Shown here: positions 1 to 10,289 of the stretch, piece by piece | Layout: each line of letters opens with the position of its first letter | Position numbering within the stretch: the stretch's first letter is position 1 | From: G965215145 sp965215145 | GTDB lineage: Bacteria; Bacteroidota; Rhodothermia; Rhodothermales; JANQRZ01 | Direction: 5' to 3' | NCBI GenBank assembly: GCA_965215145.1 | Contig: OZ244038.1 | Coordinates: forward strand, 558,001 to 622,000 | DNA length: 64,000 bases | Notes under the pieces: generated by a model | What the model saw: only the letters and a program-made list of their open reading frames with translations | Told to the model about the DNA's origin: nothing | The model's database searches: none | Program-made: the position numbers and the translations under genes

Positions 1-497
1 CCGAATGCGGGGTCCGGCCGGATGCGCGGGGCGCTTTCGAGCTGCTCGATCAGCGTGTCGAGGTCGTCGATCTCCTCTAGCGCCACGGGAGGCTCGGCGG
101 GGGCAGGGACCTCCCAAGCCTCGGGCGTGCTCGGTGACTCCTCGGATGCGGGCGGCTCCTGCTCGGCGGCGCGGGCAGGGTCCGCCAGCGCCTCGGGCGC
201 CTCGACGGGGACCCACGCCGGCGCGGGGGCCGCCTGCCGGAGCAGCCGCGCGCGGTGGCGCGTCACGAGGGCGCTGCCGGGCATGAGGAAGAAGGCGCGG
301 TGCCACGCCGCCAGCGCCTCGGCGGTGCGGCCCTGGGTCTCGTAGGTCTTCGCCAGGAGGACGTGCGCGGTGACGTAGGCGGGGAAGTCCGCCGCGAGCG
401 CTTCGAGCACCGCCACGGCGTCCCCCGTCCGCCCCTCGACCAGGTGGCGGGCAGCCTGCTGGATGTCGACATCGGTGGGGGGAGGAGCGGGGGCCAT
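1..497 (-). CDS. TPR-containing protein, partial (C-terminus beyond left edge)
   Basis: The reading frame begins with ATG at 497 and stays open to the window edge, giving 165 residues. The first about 70 residues read as two helical tetratricopeptide-like repeats (IQQAARHLVEGRTGDAVAVL, then LLAKTYETQGRTAEALAAWHRA), a protein-protein interaction fold. Next comes a Pro/Glu/Ala-rich linker and an acidic helix (EEIDDLDTLIEQLES). There is no signal peptide, so a cytoplasmic scaffold is likely. A TACCTTCG box lies 32 bases upstream of the start. The specific function is not recognised. It could be longer at the C-terminus than seen here. Confidence 0.7.
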   Translation of the reverse strand, partial: MAPAPPPTDVDIQQAARHLVEGRTGDAVAVLEALAADFPAYVTAHVLLAKTYETQGRTAEALAAWHRAFFLMPGSALVTRHRARLLRQAAPAPAWVPVEAPEALADPARAAEQEPPASEESPSTPEAWEVPAPAEPPVALEEIDDLDTLIEQLESAPRIRPDPAF

Positions 498-528
498 CGG
501 GGGGGCGAGCACGTCCGGGCGTAGCCCG

Positions 529-536
529 CGAAGGTA
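529..536 (-). promoter_or_regulatory. Putative -7 promoter box TACCTTCG for the TPR gene
   Basis: On the minus strand this reads TACCTTCG, one base off the Bacteroidota -7 consensus TAnnTTTG, and lies 32 nt before the ATG at 497. The same variant precedes miaB and, as TATATTCG, gltA. No clear -33 TTG is visible. Confidence 0.4.
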
Positions 537-636
537 CGACGGGGGATGCAGCGAGCGGAGGCCAGAGGAGGGGACGGACCGTAGAGGCACGGCACCGCCG
601 TGCCCGAGAGCCATCGCGAGATCCCACCTCAGCACC

Positions 637-667
637 ACCCCCTTCGACTGCGCTCAGGGCGGGCTCC
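637..667. repeat. Short dispersed-type repeat (CCCTTCGACTGCGCTCAGGG)
   Basis: The gap between the TPR gene and the glycosyltransferase gene contains the word CCCTTCGACTGCGCTCAGGG followed by CGGGCTC. Its ends are complementary (CCCT/AGGG). Similar words are common dispersed intergenic repeats in many high-GC bacteria. A related word (CCCTGAGCGCAGCGATGG) occurs near 43290. No function can be assigned. Confidence 0.35.
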
Positions 668-715
668 GGGGCGCGAGACGTCACGCCCGGCGAGGGGTGA
701 GCGCATCCCCTCTTC

Positions 716-2140
716 TCACCCCCGCAGCGCCACAAAGCCGAACCCCACGATGAACAGCGCCTGGAAGGGGACGGCGGCCCACGCCCCGGCCCACGCCAGC
801 GCGCCGAGCCCGGCGAGGGCGTACAGCGCCAGCGCGGCCTCCGCGACCCCGCCTCGCTCGCGGCTCCGGTAGCCCCCCTTCGGGGTGCGGACGAACGGGC
901 TCGGCCGCCCGGCCAGCGCCTCGACGGCGCCGCGGGTGTTCGAGGCCGCGAGCCCCATTGAGGCGGCGAGCCACCACGGGAACCGGAGGAGCCGCCGCGG
1001 CCAGTCGGCGTAGAGCGCGCGCTGCGTGAGGACGTGGGCGAGCACCATCCCCGCGAAGGCGAACAGGCCGAGCCCCATCACCCCGAGGTACGCCTCCGAG
1101 ACGCCGAGGCCGAGGCCGTGCGCCGCCAGCAGCGGGGCGTGGGTGAGGGCGGCCAGCAGGATGGCCGGGAAGACGGCGAAGCCGGTGAGGTGGAGCGTGC
1201 CCTGCACCTTCGCGCCGACGGAGACGGGGCCGCGCCAGAGCCGCCCGAGCAGCTTCCGCGCGGTCTCGGCCGTCCCCTTCGTCCAGCGGAACTGCTGCTG
1301 CCGCCACGCCGCCACCGTCGCCGGCAGCTCGGCCGGGACGCCGAGGTCCGTTAGGAACCGGAACCGCCAGCCGGCCAGCTGCGCGCGGTACGAGAGGTCG
1401 AGGTCCTCGGTGATCGTGTCGGCCCGCCAGCCGCCGGCGTCGGCGATGGCGGCGGCGCGCCAGACGCCGGCGGTGCCGTTGAAGCTCATCAGCCAGCCGG
1501 CCCCGCAGCGCCCCGCCTGCTCGATCACGAAGTGGGCGTCGAGCAGCGCCGCCTGCGCCTCGGTCAGGGGGGTGTCGGCGTTGAGGTGCGCCCAGCGGGC
1601 CTGCACCAGCCCGACGCCGGGGTCCCGGAACGGGGGGACGGTGCGGCGGAGGAAGTCCGGCTGCGGCACGAAGTCGGCGTCGAAGACGGCGACGAGGTCG
1701 CCGCGGGCGAAGGCGAGCGCGGCGCCGAGCGCGCCGGCCTTGAACCCCGCGCGGTCCGGCCGGCGGACGTGGGCGACGTCGAGCCCCCGGCGGCGCCAGT
1801 GCGCCACGCGCTCGGCGACGACGGCCGCGGTGTCGTCGGTGGAGTCGTCGAGGACCTGGACTTCGAGGCGGTCGGCGGGGTAGTCCAGTCGCGCGCAGGC
1901 GTCGATGAGCCGGGCGGCGACGTAGCGCTCGTTGTAGAGCGGGAGCTGCACCGTGATGGCGGGCCAGGCCGCGCGGTCGGCGTCCGGCGGCGCGGGCGGG
2001 AGCGCATCGGGGTCGGGGACGGGGCCGGGCCGGAGCCGGTCGGCGCGGACGTGCCGGAGCGCGAGCACGAGCTGGTTCAGCCCGAACACGAGGAGCACCG
2101 CCATCGCGGCAGCGTAGAGCGCGGCGAGGAGCGTCAGCAT
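716..2140 (-). CDS. Processive glycosyltransferase family 2 (cellulose synthase/CslA-like membrane enzyme)
   Basis: A 474-residue membrane glycosyltransferase predicted to polymerise a beta-linked polysaccharide from nucleotide sugar at the inner membrane. There is one N-terminal membrane segment (LLAALYAAAMAVLLVFGLNQ), then a GT2 domain with the expected motifs: VQLPLYNE, a first Asp in VLDDSTDD, DADF (DxD), TEDLD and the QxxRW-type motif QQQFRW. Several hydrophobic segments follow to the C-terminus. ATG at 2140 was chosen because an upstream ATG at 2200 would add 20 residues translated from the heptamer-repeat spacer, and the chosen start opens directly into the membrane segment. The closest family by motif order is CslA/glucomannan-type synthases. 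The sugar is unknown. Confidence 0.85.
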   Translation of the reverse strand: MLTLLAALYAAAMAVLLVFGLNQLVLALRHVRADRLRPGPVPDPDALPPAPPDADRAAWPAITVQLPLYNERYVAARLIDACARLDYPADRLEVQVLDDSTDDTAAVVAERVAHWRRRGLDVAHVRRPDRAGFKAGALGAALAFARGDLVAVFDADFVPQPDFLRRTVPPFRDPGVGLVQARWAHLNADTPLTEAQAALLDAHFVIEQAGRCGAGWLMSFNGTAGVWRAAAIADAGGWRADTITEDLDLSYRAQLAGWRFRFLTDLGVPAELPATVAAWRQQQFRWTKGTAETARKLLGRLWRGPVSVGAKVQGTLHLTGFAVFPAILLAALTHAPLLAAHGLGLGVSEAYLGVMGLGLFAFAGMVLAHVLTQRALYADWPRRLLRFPWWLAASMGLAASNTRGAVEALAGRPSPFVRTPKGGYRSRERGGVAEAALALYALAGLGALAWAGAWAAVPFQALFIVGFGFVALRG

Positions 2141-2147
2141 AGGGGGG

Positions 2148-2178
2148 CAGTTTGCAGTCTTCAGTTCGCAGTCTTCAG
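2148..2178. repeat. Heptanucleotide repeat array (CAGTCTT-type)
   Basis: Just upstream of the glycosyltransferase start, four exact 7-nt registers follow one another, all beginning CAG: CAGTTTG, CAGTCTT, CAGTTCG and CAGTCTT, then a partial unit. It belongs with four other 7-nt-periodic spacers in this window (37071, 52788, 53466, 60787) but has only one arm, so no hairpin is evident. Confidence 0.6.
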
Positions 2179-2252
2179 CTAGGCGCTCAGTGTGGGCCAC
2201 TGGCTTATCCGGTTAGCTTCTCTTCCTTTCCTCCTCTCTTCCCTTCCCTCGC

Positions 2253-2822
2253 TCACCAATCCGAGGTGGCGGCGGTGAACACGTCGTCGGCGATCTGCCG
2301 GAGGACCTCCTCGGCGGCCGTCGCCTCCTGCTCGATCTCCGTGGCGGCGTAGTCCTCGGACGCCGAGAACGTCCGCGACAGCCGCTCCTCGTCCTCGACC
2401 CGGTCGCGGTAGACGACGCGGACGGCGATGGTGACGCGGTTCAGCGCGGCGACCTCGTCGCCGGTGACGGCGGTGGGCTCGTTCCGGTAGCTCTCGATCA
2501 CGGCCGTCAGCACGGCGTCGGCGTCGGCCTCGTCGGGCTCGAGGACGAGGCGGGTCTGCCCGGCGAACCGCTCGATGAGGAGGTCCGTGAGCTGCCGGTC
2601 GATCCCGATCACGCCGCCGAGGCTGCGGTCCTCGACGAGCGGCACGGCGACGGTCTCGAGGTGCTCGGGGATGGAGGCGCCGGTGAAGCTGTAGTACCAG
2701 CATCCGGTTTGGGAGAGGAGGAGAGGAAGAAGGGAAGAGAGGAGGAGGGCGCGGCTGAAGCGTCGCAGCCGCTCGGTCACACCGTGGCGCTCGCCCCTTC
2801 CCCCTTTCTCCCATTCCCCCAT
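2253..2822 (-). CDS. lptE: LptE-family lipoprotein (LPS assembly, outer membrane)
   Basis: A 189-residue lipoprotein that by family partners LptD in placing lipopolysaccharide on the cell surface. A basic N-terminus and a Leu-rich segment lead to the lipobox region SQTGC, followed by the hallmark of the Bacteroidota LptE family, WYYSFTGASIPEHLETVAVPLVEDRS. The C-terminal half carries alternating beta/helix stretches, including RVVYRDRVEDEERLSRTFSASEDY. ATG at 2822 lies 2 nt after the stop of the sigma54-type activator, indicating co-transcription. A GTG at 2780 is an alternative start giving a shorter signal peptide. The order miaB - activator - lptE is conserved in Bacteroidota, which supports the call. 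Confidence 0.85.
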   Translation of the reverse strand: MGEWEKGGRGERHGVTERLRRFSRALLLSSLLPLLLSQTGCWYYSFTGASIPEHLETVAVPLVEDRSLGGVIGIDRQLTDLLIERFAGQTRLVLEPDEADADAVLTAVIESYRNEPTAVTGDEVAALNRVTIAVRVVYRDRVEDEERLSRTFSASEDYAATEIEQEATAAEEVLRQIADDVFTAATSDW

Positions 2823-2824
2823 TC

Positions 2825-4159
<1,335 letters not shown>

Positions 4160-4204
4160 GAGTGCGGAGGAGACGGTCGGGGGTGGGAACGGCGGAAGGG
4201 AGGG

Positions 4205-4212
4205 GAAAGGTA
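4205..4212 (-). promoter_or_regulatory. Putative -7 promoter box TACCTTTC for the sigma54-type activator gene
   Basis: On the minus strand this reads TACCTTTC (TAnnTTTG with a final G to C, the same variant found before tRNA-Ala), 46 nt upstream of the ATG at 4159. It would give the activator and lptE their own promoter inside the longer gene group. Confidence 0.4.
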
Positions 4213-4249
4213 CGCGCCGGGCTCCGCCGTTCAGACCACCGTGTCCCCG

Positions 4250-4618
4250 TCAGCCCCGACGTGAAGCGCCCGTGACCCGCGCCGGGCTGGGCGGCGCCCC
4301 CTCCCCGAACGCGTCCCGGACCTCGAGGATGCGGCGCGTCGCGGTGAAGCGCGTGCCGAAGCGGTCGAGCCCCTCCTGCCGCATCCGCTTGGCGTGCTCG
4401 CGCTCGTAGCGGAGGAAGTCGTCGTGCGAGCCGAGGCGGTAGTGGATCGTCCAGCGCGGCCCCGCCCCCTCCTCCTGGTCGTAGTCCACGTCGTCGAGCC
4501 ACTCGGCCGAGTGGAAGCCGGGGAGTGCGAGCATCTCGCGGACGTGCTCTGCCAGCCACGCCCCGTACTCCTCGGCGACGTCGGGCTCGACGGTGAGGTT
4601 GACTTCGTAGACGACCAT
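4250..4618 (-). CDS. DUF4286 family protein
   Basis: A 122-residue soluble protein that fits the DUF4286 family: MVVYEVNLTVEPDVAEEYGAWL, then HVREMLALPGFHSAEW and YRLGSHDDFLRYEREHAKRMRQEGLDRFG. The fold is expected to be a small ferredoxin-like alpha/beta barrel half similar to antibiotic-biosynthesis monooxygenases. No catalytic role is established. It starts 5 nt after the stop of the ankyrin-repeat gene, so the two are very probably co-transcribed. The last about 15 residues (GAPPSPARVTGASRRG) look disordered. Confidence 0.8.
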   Translation of the reverse strand: MVVYEVNLTVEPDVAEEYGAWLAEHVREMLALPGFHSAEWLDDVDYDQEEGAGPRWTIHYRLGSHDDFLRYEREHAKRMRQEGLDRFGTRFTATRRILEVRDAFGEGAPPSPARVTGASRRG

Positions 4619-4623
4619 ACGGC

Positions 4624-5310
4624 TCAGTGGCGGTGCCCGCGCCGCTTTTTCCGGTGCGGGTGGGGGTGAGGGTGGGAACGGGAGGAGGCCCGCTGCGCGG
4701 GTACGAACTCCGCCCGGTCAGCGCCGTGCCGGACGAGGAGCGCAGCGACCTCCGCCTCATTGAAGGCCGCGGCGAGCTCGAGCGGGCGCCGGCCGTCGGC
4801 CCCACGCGCGTTCGGGTCGGCGCCGGCGGCGAGGAGCACGGCGGCCAGCTCGGCGTCGCCCGCGGCGACGGCGGTGTGGAGCCCAGTCCAGCCCTCGTGG
4901 ACGAGGTTGGGGTCGGCGCCGTGGGCGAGCAGGAGCGCCACGGCCTCGCGCGCGTGCGGCTCCCCCCAACGCACCCCCTGCACGGCGCGGACGAGCGGCG
5001 CCCGCCCGTCGAGGCCCGGCGCGTTGGGGTCGGCCCCGGCGCGCAGGAGGAGCGCCGCGAGGTCGAGCCGGCCGCGGTCGAGGGCGGTGATGAGCGGTGG
5101 GATTCCGCTGCGGGGGCGCCCGCTCGGATCCGCGCCGAGCCGGAGTAGGGCCCGCACGTTGCCCACCTCACCCCGCTCGACGGTGAGTGCGAGGAGGTCG
5201 GCCGTCGCCGTCGCGAGCGGGCGCCCGGGGGCCGAAGGCTGCTGCGCCACGACGGGCACGGCGAGCGCGGTCAAGAGAAGCGGGACCGAGAGGCGGCGGA
5301 AGAGGCGCAT
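4624..5310 (-). CDS. Exported ankyrin-repeat protein with His-rich tail
   Basis: A 228-residue protein. ATG at 5310 gives a clean Sec signal peptide (MRLFRRLSVPLLLTALAVPVVAQ). Five ankyrin-type repeats follow, with recurrent A(L/V)LLRAGADPN-like helices and the phrases LDGRAPL, GWTGLHTA and ADGRRPLELA. The tail ends with a His/Arg/Lys-rich run (SHPHPHPHRKKRRGHRH) that could bind metal or nucleic acid. A periplasmic protein-interaction role is inferred. It lies between miaB (59-nt gap) and DUF4286 (5-nt gap) and interrupts the usual miaB-activator-lptE order. Confidence 0.8.
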   Translation of the reverse strand: MRLFRRLSVPLLLTALAVPVVAQQPSAPGRPLATATADLLALTVERGEVGNVRALLRLGADPSGRPRSGIPPLITALDRGRLDLAALLLRAGADPNAPGLDGRAPLVRAVQGVRWGEPHAREAVALLLAHGADPNLVHEGWTGLHTAVAAGDAELAAVLLAAGADPNARGADGRRPLELAAAFNEAEVAALLVRHGADRAEFVPAQRASSRSHPHPHPHRKKRRGHRH

Positions 5311-5369
5311 GGGCCGGAGGGTCGGAGCAGCGGACTCAGTATAAGCCGCAATCCCTCCAGCCGCGACCT

Positions 5370-6863
<1,494 letters not shown>

Positions 6864-6887
6864 AGCTAGAGCGTGAGGGGGAGGCAG

Positions 6888-6895
6888 CGAAGGTA
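6888..6895 (-). promoter_or_regulatory. Putative -7 promoter box TACCTTCG for miaB
   Basis: On the minus strand this reads TACCTTCG, 25 nt upstream of the miaB ATG, and is identical to the box before the TPR gene at 529-536. Confidence 0.4.
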
Positions 6896-6957
6896 CCTCC
6901 TCCTGCGCGCCCTCTCTCCTGAGCCCGTCCATTTCGACGGCGATTAACCCCTCCCGG

Positions 6958-7302
6958 CTACCCCTCCACAAGGAACACCCGCTCCTCGATCTCCTCGGCG
7001 ATGCCCGCGAGCTGCGCGTCGGAGAGGCCGCGGAGCACGCGGCGCGTCGCCACCTGGAGCGCCCGCAGCGTCGTCCCGGCCGCCACGTCGATCACCTTCA
7101 TCAGCACGGGGTTCAGCCCAAACCTGCGGGCGGGCCCGTGGAAGTGGTAGTCGATGCCGGCGCGGACGAACCCGATAATGAGGGCGTCGGCGGCCTCGAC
7201 CTTCGCGGCGCGCGGGGCGTCGGAGCGGAGGAGGTCGGCGACGCGCTCGGCCTCGGCGGCGACGGCGTCGGAGAGGGGCGTGCCGAGGACGTGGAGGCTC
7301 AC
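6958..7302 (-). CDS. Uncharacterised 114-residue protein
   Basis: The open frame runs from a GTG at 7302 (VSLHVLGTPLSDAVAAEAER) to a stop at 6958. No ATG exists in the plausible region, and the only upstream one lies in the preceding gene. The sequence is helical (RVADLLRSDAPRAAKVEAADALI, LSDAQLAGIAEEIEERV) with a conserved-looking centre, GIDYHFHGPARRFGLNPVLMKVI. There is no signal peptide or known motif. It begins 11 nt after the stop of the lipoprotein gene, so the two are probably co-transcribed. The family is not recognised. The start codon is uncertain. Confidence 0.55.
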   Translation of the reverse strand: MSLHVLGTPLSDAVAAEAERVADLLRSDAPRAAKVEAADALIIGFVRAGIDYHFHGPARRFGLNPVLMKVIDVAAGTTLRALQVATRRVLRGLSDAQLAGIAEEIEERVFLVEG

Positions 7303-7313
7303 GTCGGCCGAGG

Positions 7314-7928
7314 TCAGCAGGAGACGCAGGGGATGCCCGGCGCCGCCCCGAGCGTGCAGACGCAGGAGCACGACGCGCCCGACTCGGCCGTGCCGTAGCC
7401 GCCCGTGCACGTCCGCCCGAAGTCCGCCACGTCGCAGGCGTCCTGGACGACGAACCCGTCGAACGGCCGCTCCGGCCCCTGGTGCCGCGCGGGGATCGGG
7501 ACGAACAGCGCCTCGCGGACCTCGGCGCACTCGGCCACGGCCGCGTCCGCCAGCACGAACCCGACGACGAACGGCTCGTCGAGCACTGCCCCTAGTTGGT
7601 CGCGGGCGAAGGCCACCGCTGCGGGGTTCACGGCCTCCAGCCTATCCATCCACACCGCGATCTCGGCCCGATCCAGGCGCTGCACGTCGGCCGGGTCCAC
7701 CTCGCGTTGGTGGAGCCCGAAGAGGCCGTCGGTGAACATCGTCCGCAGTTCCTCCTCGGTGGGCTCGTAGAGCGGGTCCGGCTCGGGCTCTGGTGGTGGT
7801 GGGGGGGCAGGCGGCGGGGGAGGAGGCCGGTCGGCCGCAGGCGGCGGTGGGGCCGGCTCCGCCACCTCTCGTGGCCCAGAGCACGCGACGACGAGGAGCA
7901 GAGGGAGGACGAGCAGAAGGAGACGCAT
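7314..7928 (-). CDS. Proline-rich lipoprotein with cysteine-rich C-terminus
   Basis: A 204-residue protein with a lipoprotein signal (MRLLLLVLPLLLVVAC) and predicted lipidated Cys16. A Pro-rich, low-complexity tether (about residues 24-52) should span part of the periplasm. A globular part follows (EEELRTMFTDGLFGLHQREVDPADVQRL), and the end is rich in cysteines (CAEV, DACDV, RTCTGG, CSCVCTLGAAPGIPCVSC). The paired cysteines suggest disulfides or a metal site. No family is recognised. ATG at 7928 starts immediately with the signal peptide. Confidence 0.7.
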   Translation of the reverse strand: MRLLLLVLPLLLVVACSGPREVAEPAPPPPAADRPPPPPPAPPPPPEPEPDPLYEPTEEELRTMFTDGLFGLHQREVDPADVQRLDRAEIAVWMDRLEAVNPAAVAFARDQLGAVLDEPFVVGFVLADAAVAECAEVREALFVPIPARHQGPERPFDGFVVQDACDVADFGRTCTGGYGTAESGASCSCVCTLGAAPGIPCVSC

Positions 7929-8115
7929 GGGAGAAGCGAGCGGGAGGAGCAGGGCTCGGGATACGGTAGCCGCTGCGGCCCTGATCCCCCCGCGCTTCTG
8001 TCTATTTGCAGCCGTGCCGTCTGGCGAGGTCTCTGGGGCGGCTAGCTTACACGAACATCACGGGAGCCGCCTGGGCGTCGAGGTAGCTTTCGCCTCCCCC
8101 ACCGCCCCCTCCCCC

Positions 8116-10071
8116 ATGTCCTTTCGGCTTCGCACGCGGCTCGGCGCCGCGCTGCTGCTCCTGTGCCTCGCCGCCCCCGCGCAGGCGCAGCAGACCGTCC
8201 TTCCCGGGCTCGAAGGCGAGGCCCTCGTCGCGGCTCTCCGCGCCGACTACAGCCCCGCCACCACGCTCGGCTACGGCCCGGCCCGTGACTCCCTGTTCGC
8301 CTGGCAGGACCGCACAACCGGCGGCCTCCGCGGCGCCTACACCGGCTACACCGTCACCCTCACGCCCGGCGCCGACCCCAGCGCCGACGCCTTCTCGAAG
8401 GGGATCTCGACCGAGCACACGTGGCCGCAGTCCCGCGGGACCTCCACCGAGCCGGCCCGGAGCGACCTCCACCACCTCTACCCCGTCCGCGACGCCGTCA
8501 ACGCGGCGCGGAGCAACGACCCCTTCGCCGAGATCCCGGACCCGGCCACCGACACGTGGTACCGGCTGGACGTGGCGCAGTCGCAGCAGCCCGCGGTCGC
8601 GCTCGACGAGTGGAGCGAGCGCGACGGGTTCCACCCCGACCCGGCGTACGGCGGGCGGTTCGAGCCGCGCGAGGACCACAAGGGGGACGCCGCGCGGGCC
8701 GTCTTCTACGTCTACGCCATCTACGGCCCGCAGCTCGAAGGCGACTTCTTCGAGGCGCAGCAGGAGGACCTCCTCGCGTGGCACACCGCTGACCCCGTGA
8801 GCCCGTTCGAGGCCGAGCGAGCCGACTACATCGCGGACCTACAGGGTAACCCGAACCCGTTCCTGCTCGACTCCACGCTGGCCCGCCGCGCCTTCGGGGA
8901 CGGCGGCGGGGGCGAACCCCCGGTCGGCGGCACGGGCGACCTCCTCATCTCGGAGTACGTCGAGGGCTCGTCCTTCAACAAGGCCGTCGAGCTCTACAAC
9001 CCCACCGCCGACCCCGTCGACCTCGGGGCGGCGGGCTATCGGCTGGAGGTGTACTTCAACGGAAGTACGACGGCGGGCACGACGCTGAGCCTCCTAGGCG
9101 TGGTCGCTCCCGGCGACGTGTTCGTCGTGGCCGCGAGCAACGCCGACCCCGCCATCCTCGCTGTGGCTGACCTCACGACGGGCGCTCCGCTCTTCAACGG
9201 GAATGACGCGGTGGTGCTCAGCCGCGACGACGGCATGGGCGCGCGGGAGGTCGCCGACGCCTTCGGGCAGGTGGGGAGCGACCCCGGTGACGAGTGGGGA
9301 TCGGGGCTGACCTCGACGAAGGACAACACGCTCCGCCGCATGGCCGACGCCTGCGCAGGCGACACCGACACCGGCGACGCCTTCGACCCGGCCGTGCTGT
9401 ACGTAGGCTTCCCCTCCAACACGTTCGACGACCTGGGGATGGCCTCCCTGGACTGCACCCCGGCCACCTCCCCCGTCGCGGTGGACATCGAGGCCGCGGG
9501 CTCGACGACGCTCCCGGCCTCGGGCGGCACGATCACCTACACGGTTACGCTCACGAACACGACCGGCGAGGCGCAGACCGTCACCGCCCGCGTCGACGCC
9601 GCGCTCCCGGACGGCTCGTCGTTCGGGCCGCTCCAGGGGCCGCAGACGGTGACGCTCCAGCCGAACCAGACCCTCGGGCCGATCTCGTTCACGAGCGCCG
9701 TCCCCGCCGCAGCACCCAGCGGCGAGTACACCCTCACGCTGTCGCTCGACGACGGGGCCTCGGACGCCTTCACGTTCACCAAGGCGGCGTCCGGCCCGGC
9801 CCTCCTGGCCGGCGGCGCGGAGGTCGCAGCCTACCCGAACCCGTTCGCGGCGGAGACGACGATCCGGTTCAGCACCGAGGCGGCCACGCGGGTTCGGCTC
9901 GCCGTGTACGACGCGCTGGGGCGTGAGGTCGCCGTGCTCGCCGACGGGGTGGCCCAGGCCGGCCGCCACGAGGCCCGCCTCGACGGGCGCGGTCTGCCGC
10001 CCGGCGTGTACCTGTGGCACCTCGCTGCCGGGGACGAGGTCCGGACGGGGCGGCTGACGCTGCTCCGGTAG
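8116..10071 (+). CDS. Exported endonuclease I-type nuclease with lamin-tail domain and T9SS sorting domain
   Basis: A 651-residue secreted protein. Signal peptide about residues 1-24 (LGAALLLLCLAAPAQAQ). Endonuclease I/NucM domain (about 25-255) with the catalytic-type motif ISTEHTWPQSRG and the typical GGRFEPREDHKGDAARAVFYVYAIY. Lamin-tail domain about 273-455 (GDLLISEYVEGSSFNKAVELYNPT). A beta-sandwich module follows, ending DAFTFTKAASGPAL, and then the C-terminal sorting domain (YPNPF, VYDALGREVAVL, PPGVYLWHL). It probably degrades extracellular DNA. ATG at 8116 was chosen over an upstream in-frame ATG at 7927 because it starts the signal peptide. The beta-sandwich module also occurs in the two proteases at 10290 and 12524. 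Confidence 0.92.
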   Translation: MSFRLRTRLGAALLLLCLAAPAQAQQTVLPGLEGEALVAALRADYSPATTLGYGPARDSLFAWQDRTTGGLRGAYTGYTVTLTPGADPSADAFSKGISTEHTWPQSRGTSTEPARSDLHHLYPVRDAVNAARSNDPFAEIPDPATDTWYRLDVAQSQQPAVALDEWSERDGFHPDPAYGGRFEPREDHKGDAARAVFYVYAIYGPQLEGDFFEAQQEDLLAWHTADPVSPFEAERADYIADLQGNPNPFLLDSTLARRAFGDGGGGEPPVGGTGDLLISEYVEGSSFNKAVELYNPTADPVDLGAAGYRLEVYFNGSTTAGTTLSLLGVVAPGDVFVVAASNADPAILAVADLTTGAPLFNGNDAVVLSRDDGMGAREVADAFGQVGSDPGDEWGSGLTSTKDNTLRRMADACAGDTDTGDAFDPAVLYVGFPSNTFDDLGMASLDCTPATSPVAVDIEAAGSTTLPASGGTITYTVTLTNTTGEAQTVTARVDAALPDGSSFGPLQGPQTVTLQPNQTLGPISFTSAVPAAAPSGEYTLTLSLDDGASDAFTFTKAASGPALLAGGAEVAAYPNPFAAETTIRFSTEAATRVRLAVYDALGREVAVLADGVAQAGRHEARLDGRGLPPGVYLWHLAAGDEVRTGRLTLLR

Positions 10072-10087
10072 CCCCCCTGTGAAATAC

Positions 10088-10123
10088 GAAGGCCCCCTCC
10101 ACCGTCGCGTGGAGGGCGCCTTC
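10088..10123. terminator. Bidirectional hairpin terminator
   Basis: A 15-nt arm (GAAGGCCCCCTCCAC) pairs with GTGGAGGGCGCCTTC across a 6-nt loop with one C-C mismatch. It lies 16 nt after the nuclease stop and 6 nt beyond the 3' end of the convergent tRNA-Ala, so it can serve both. There is no long T tract, only GTATTTC on the minus side. Confidence 0.65.
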
Positions 10124-10129
10124 GCCGGG

Positions 10130-10202
10130 TGGAGCTAAGGAGATTCGAACTCCTGACCTCTGCAGTGCGATTGCAGCGCTCTACCAACTGAGCTATAGCC
10201 CC
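10130..10202 (-). tRNA. tRNA-Ala, anticodon CGC
   Basis: A 73-nt cloverleaf on the minus strand. The acceptor stem GGGGCTA pairs with TAGCTCC (one G-U). The D arm is GCTC/GAGC around AGTTGGTA, the anticodon stem CTGCA/TGCAG encloses ATCGCAC (anticodon CGC, reading GCG), and the T arm is AGGAG/CTCCT around TTCGAAT. Discriminator A73. The CCA end is not encoded (the DNA continues CCC). The G-C start and D-arm context fit alanine. Confidence 0.95.
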
Positions 10203-10211
10203 GGAGACCCC

Positions 10212-10219
10212 GAAATATA
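10212..10219 (-). promoter_or_regulatory. -7 promoter box TATATTTC for tRNA-Ala
   Basis: TATATTTC on the minus strand ends 9 nt before the tRNA 5' end. The tRNA-Glu gene has TATATTTG at the same distance, so the two support each other as the TAnnTTTG-type -7 element. Confidence 0.6.
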
Positions 10220-10289
10220 CGCGCGGCGCCACCGGCTGCAACCTGCGCGTAGCCGGGGGCGCCGCTCTCATTTCCTATTCACGCTGCGC

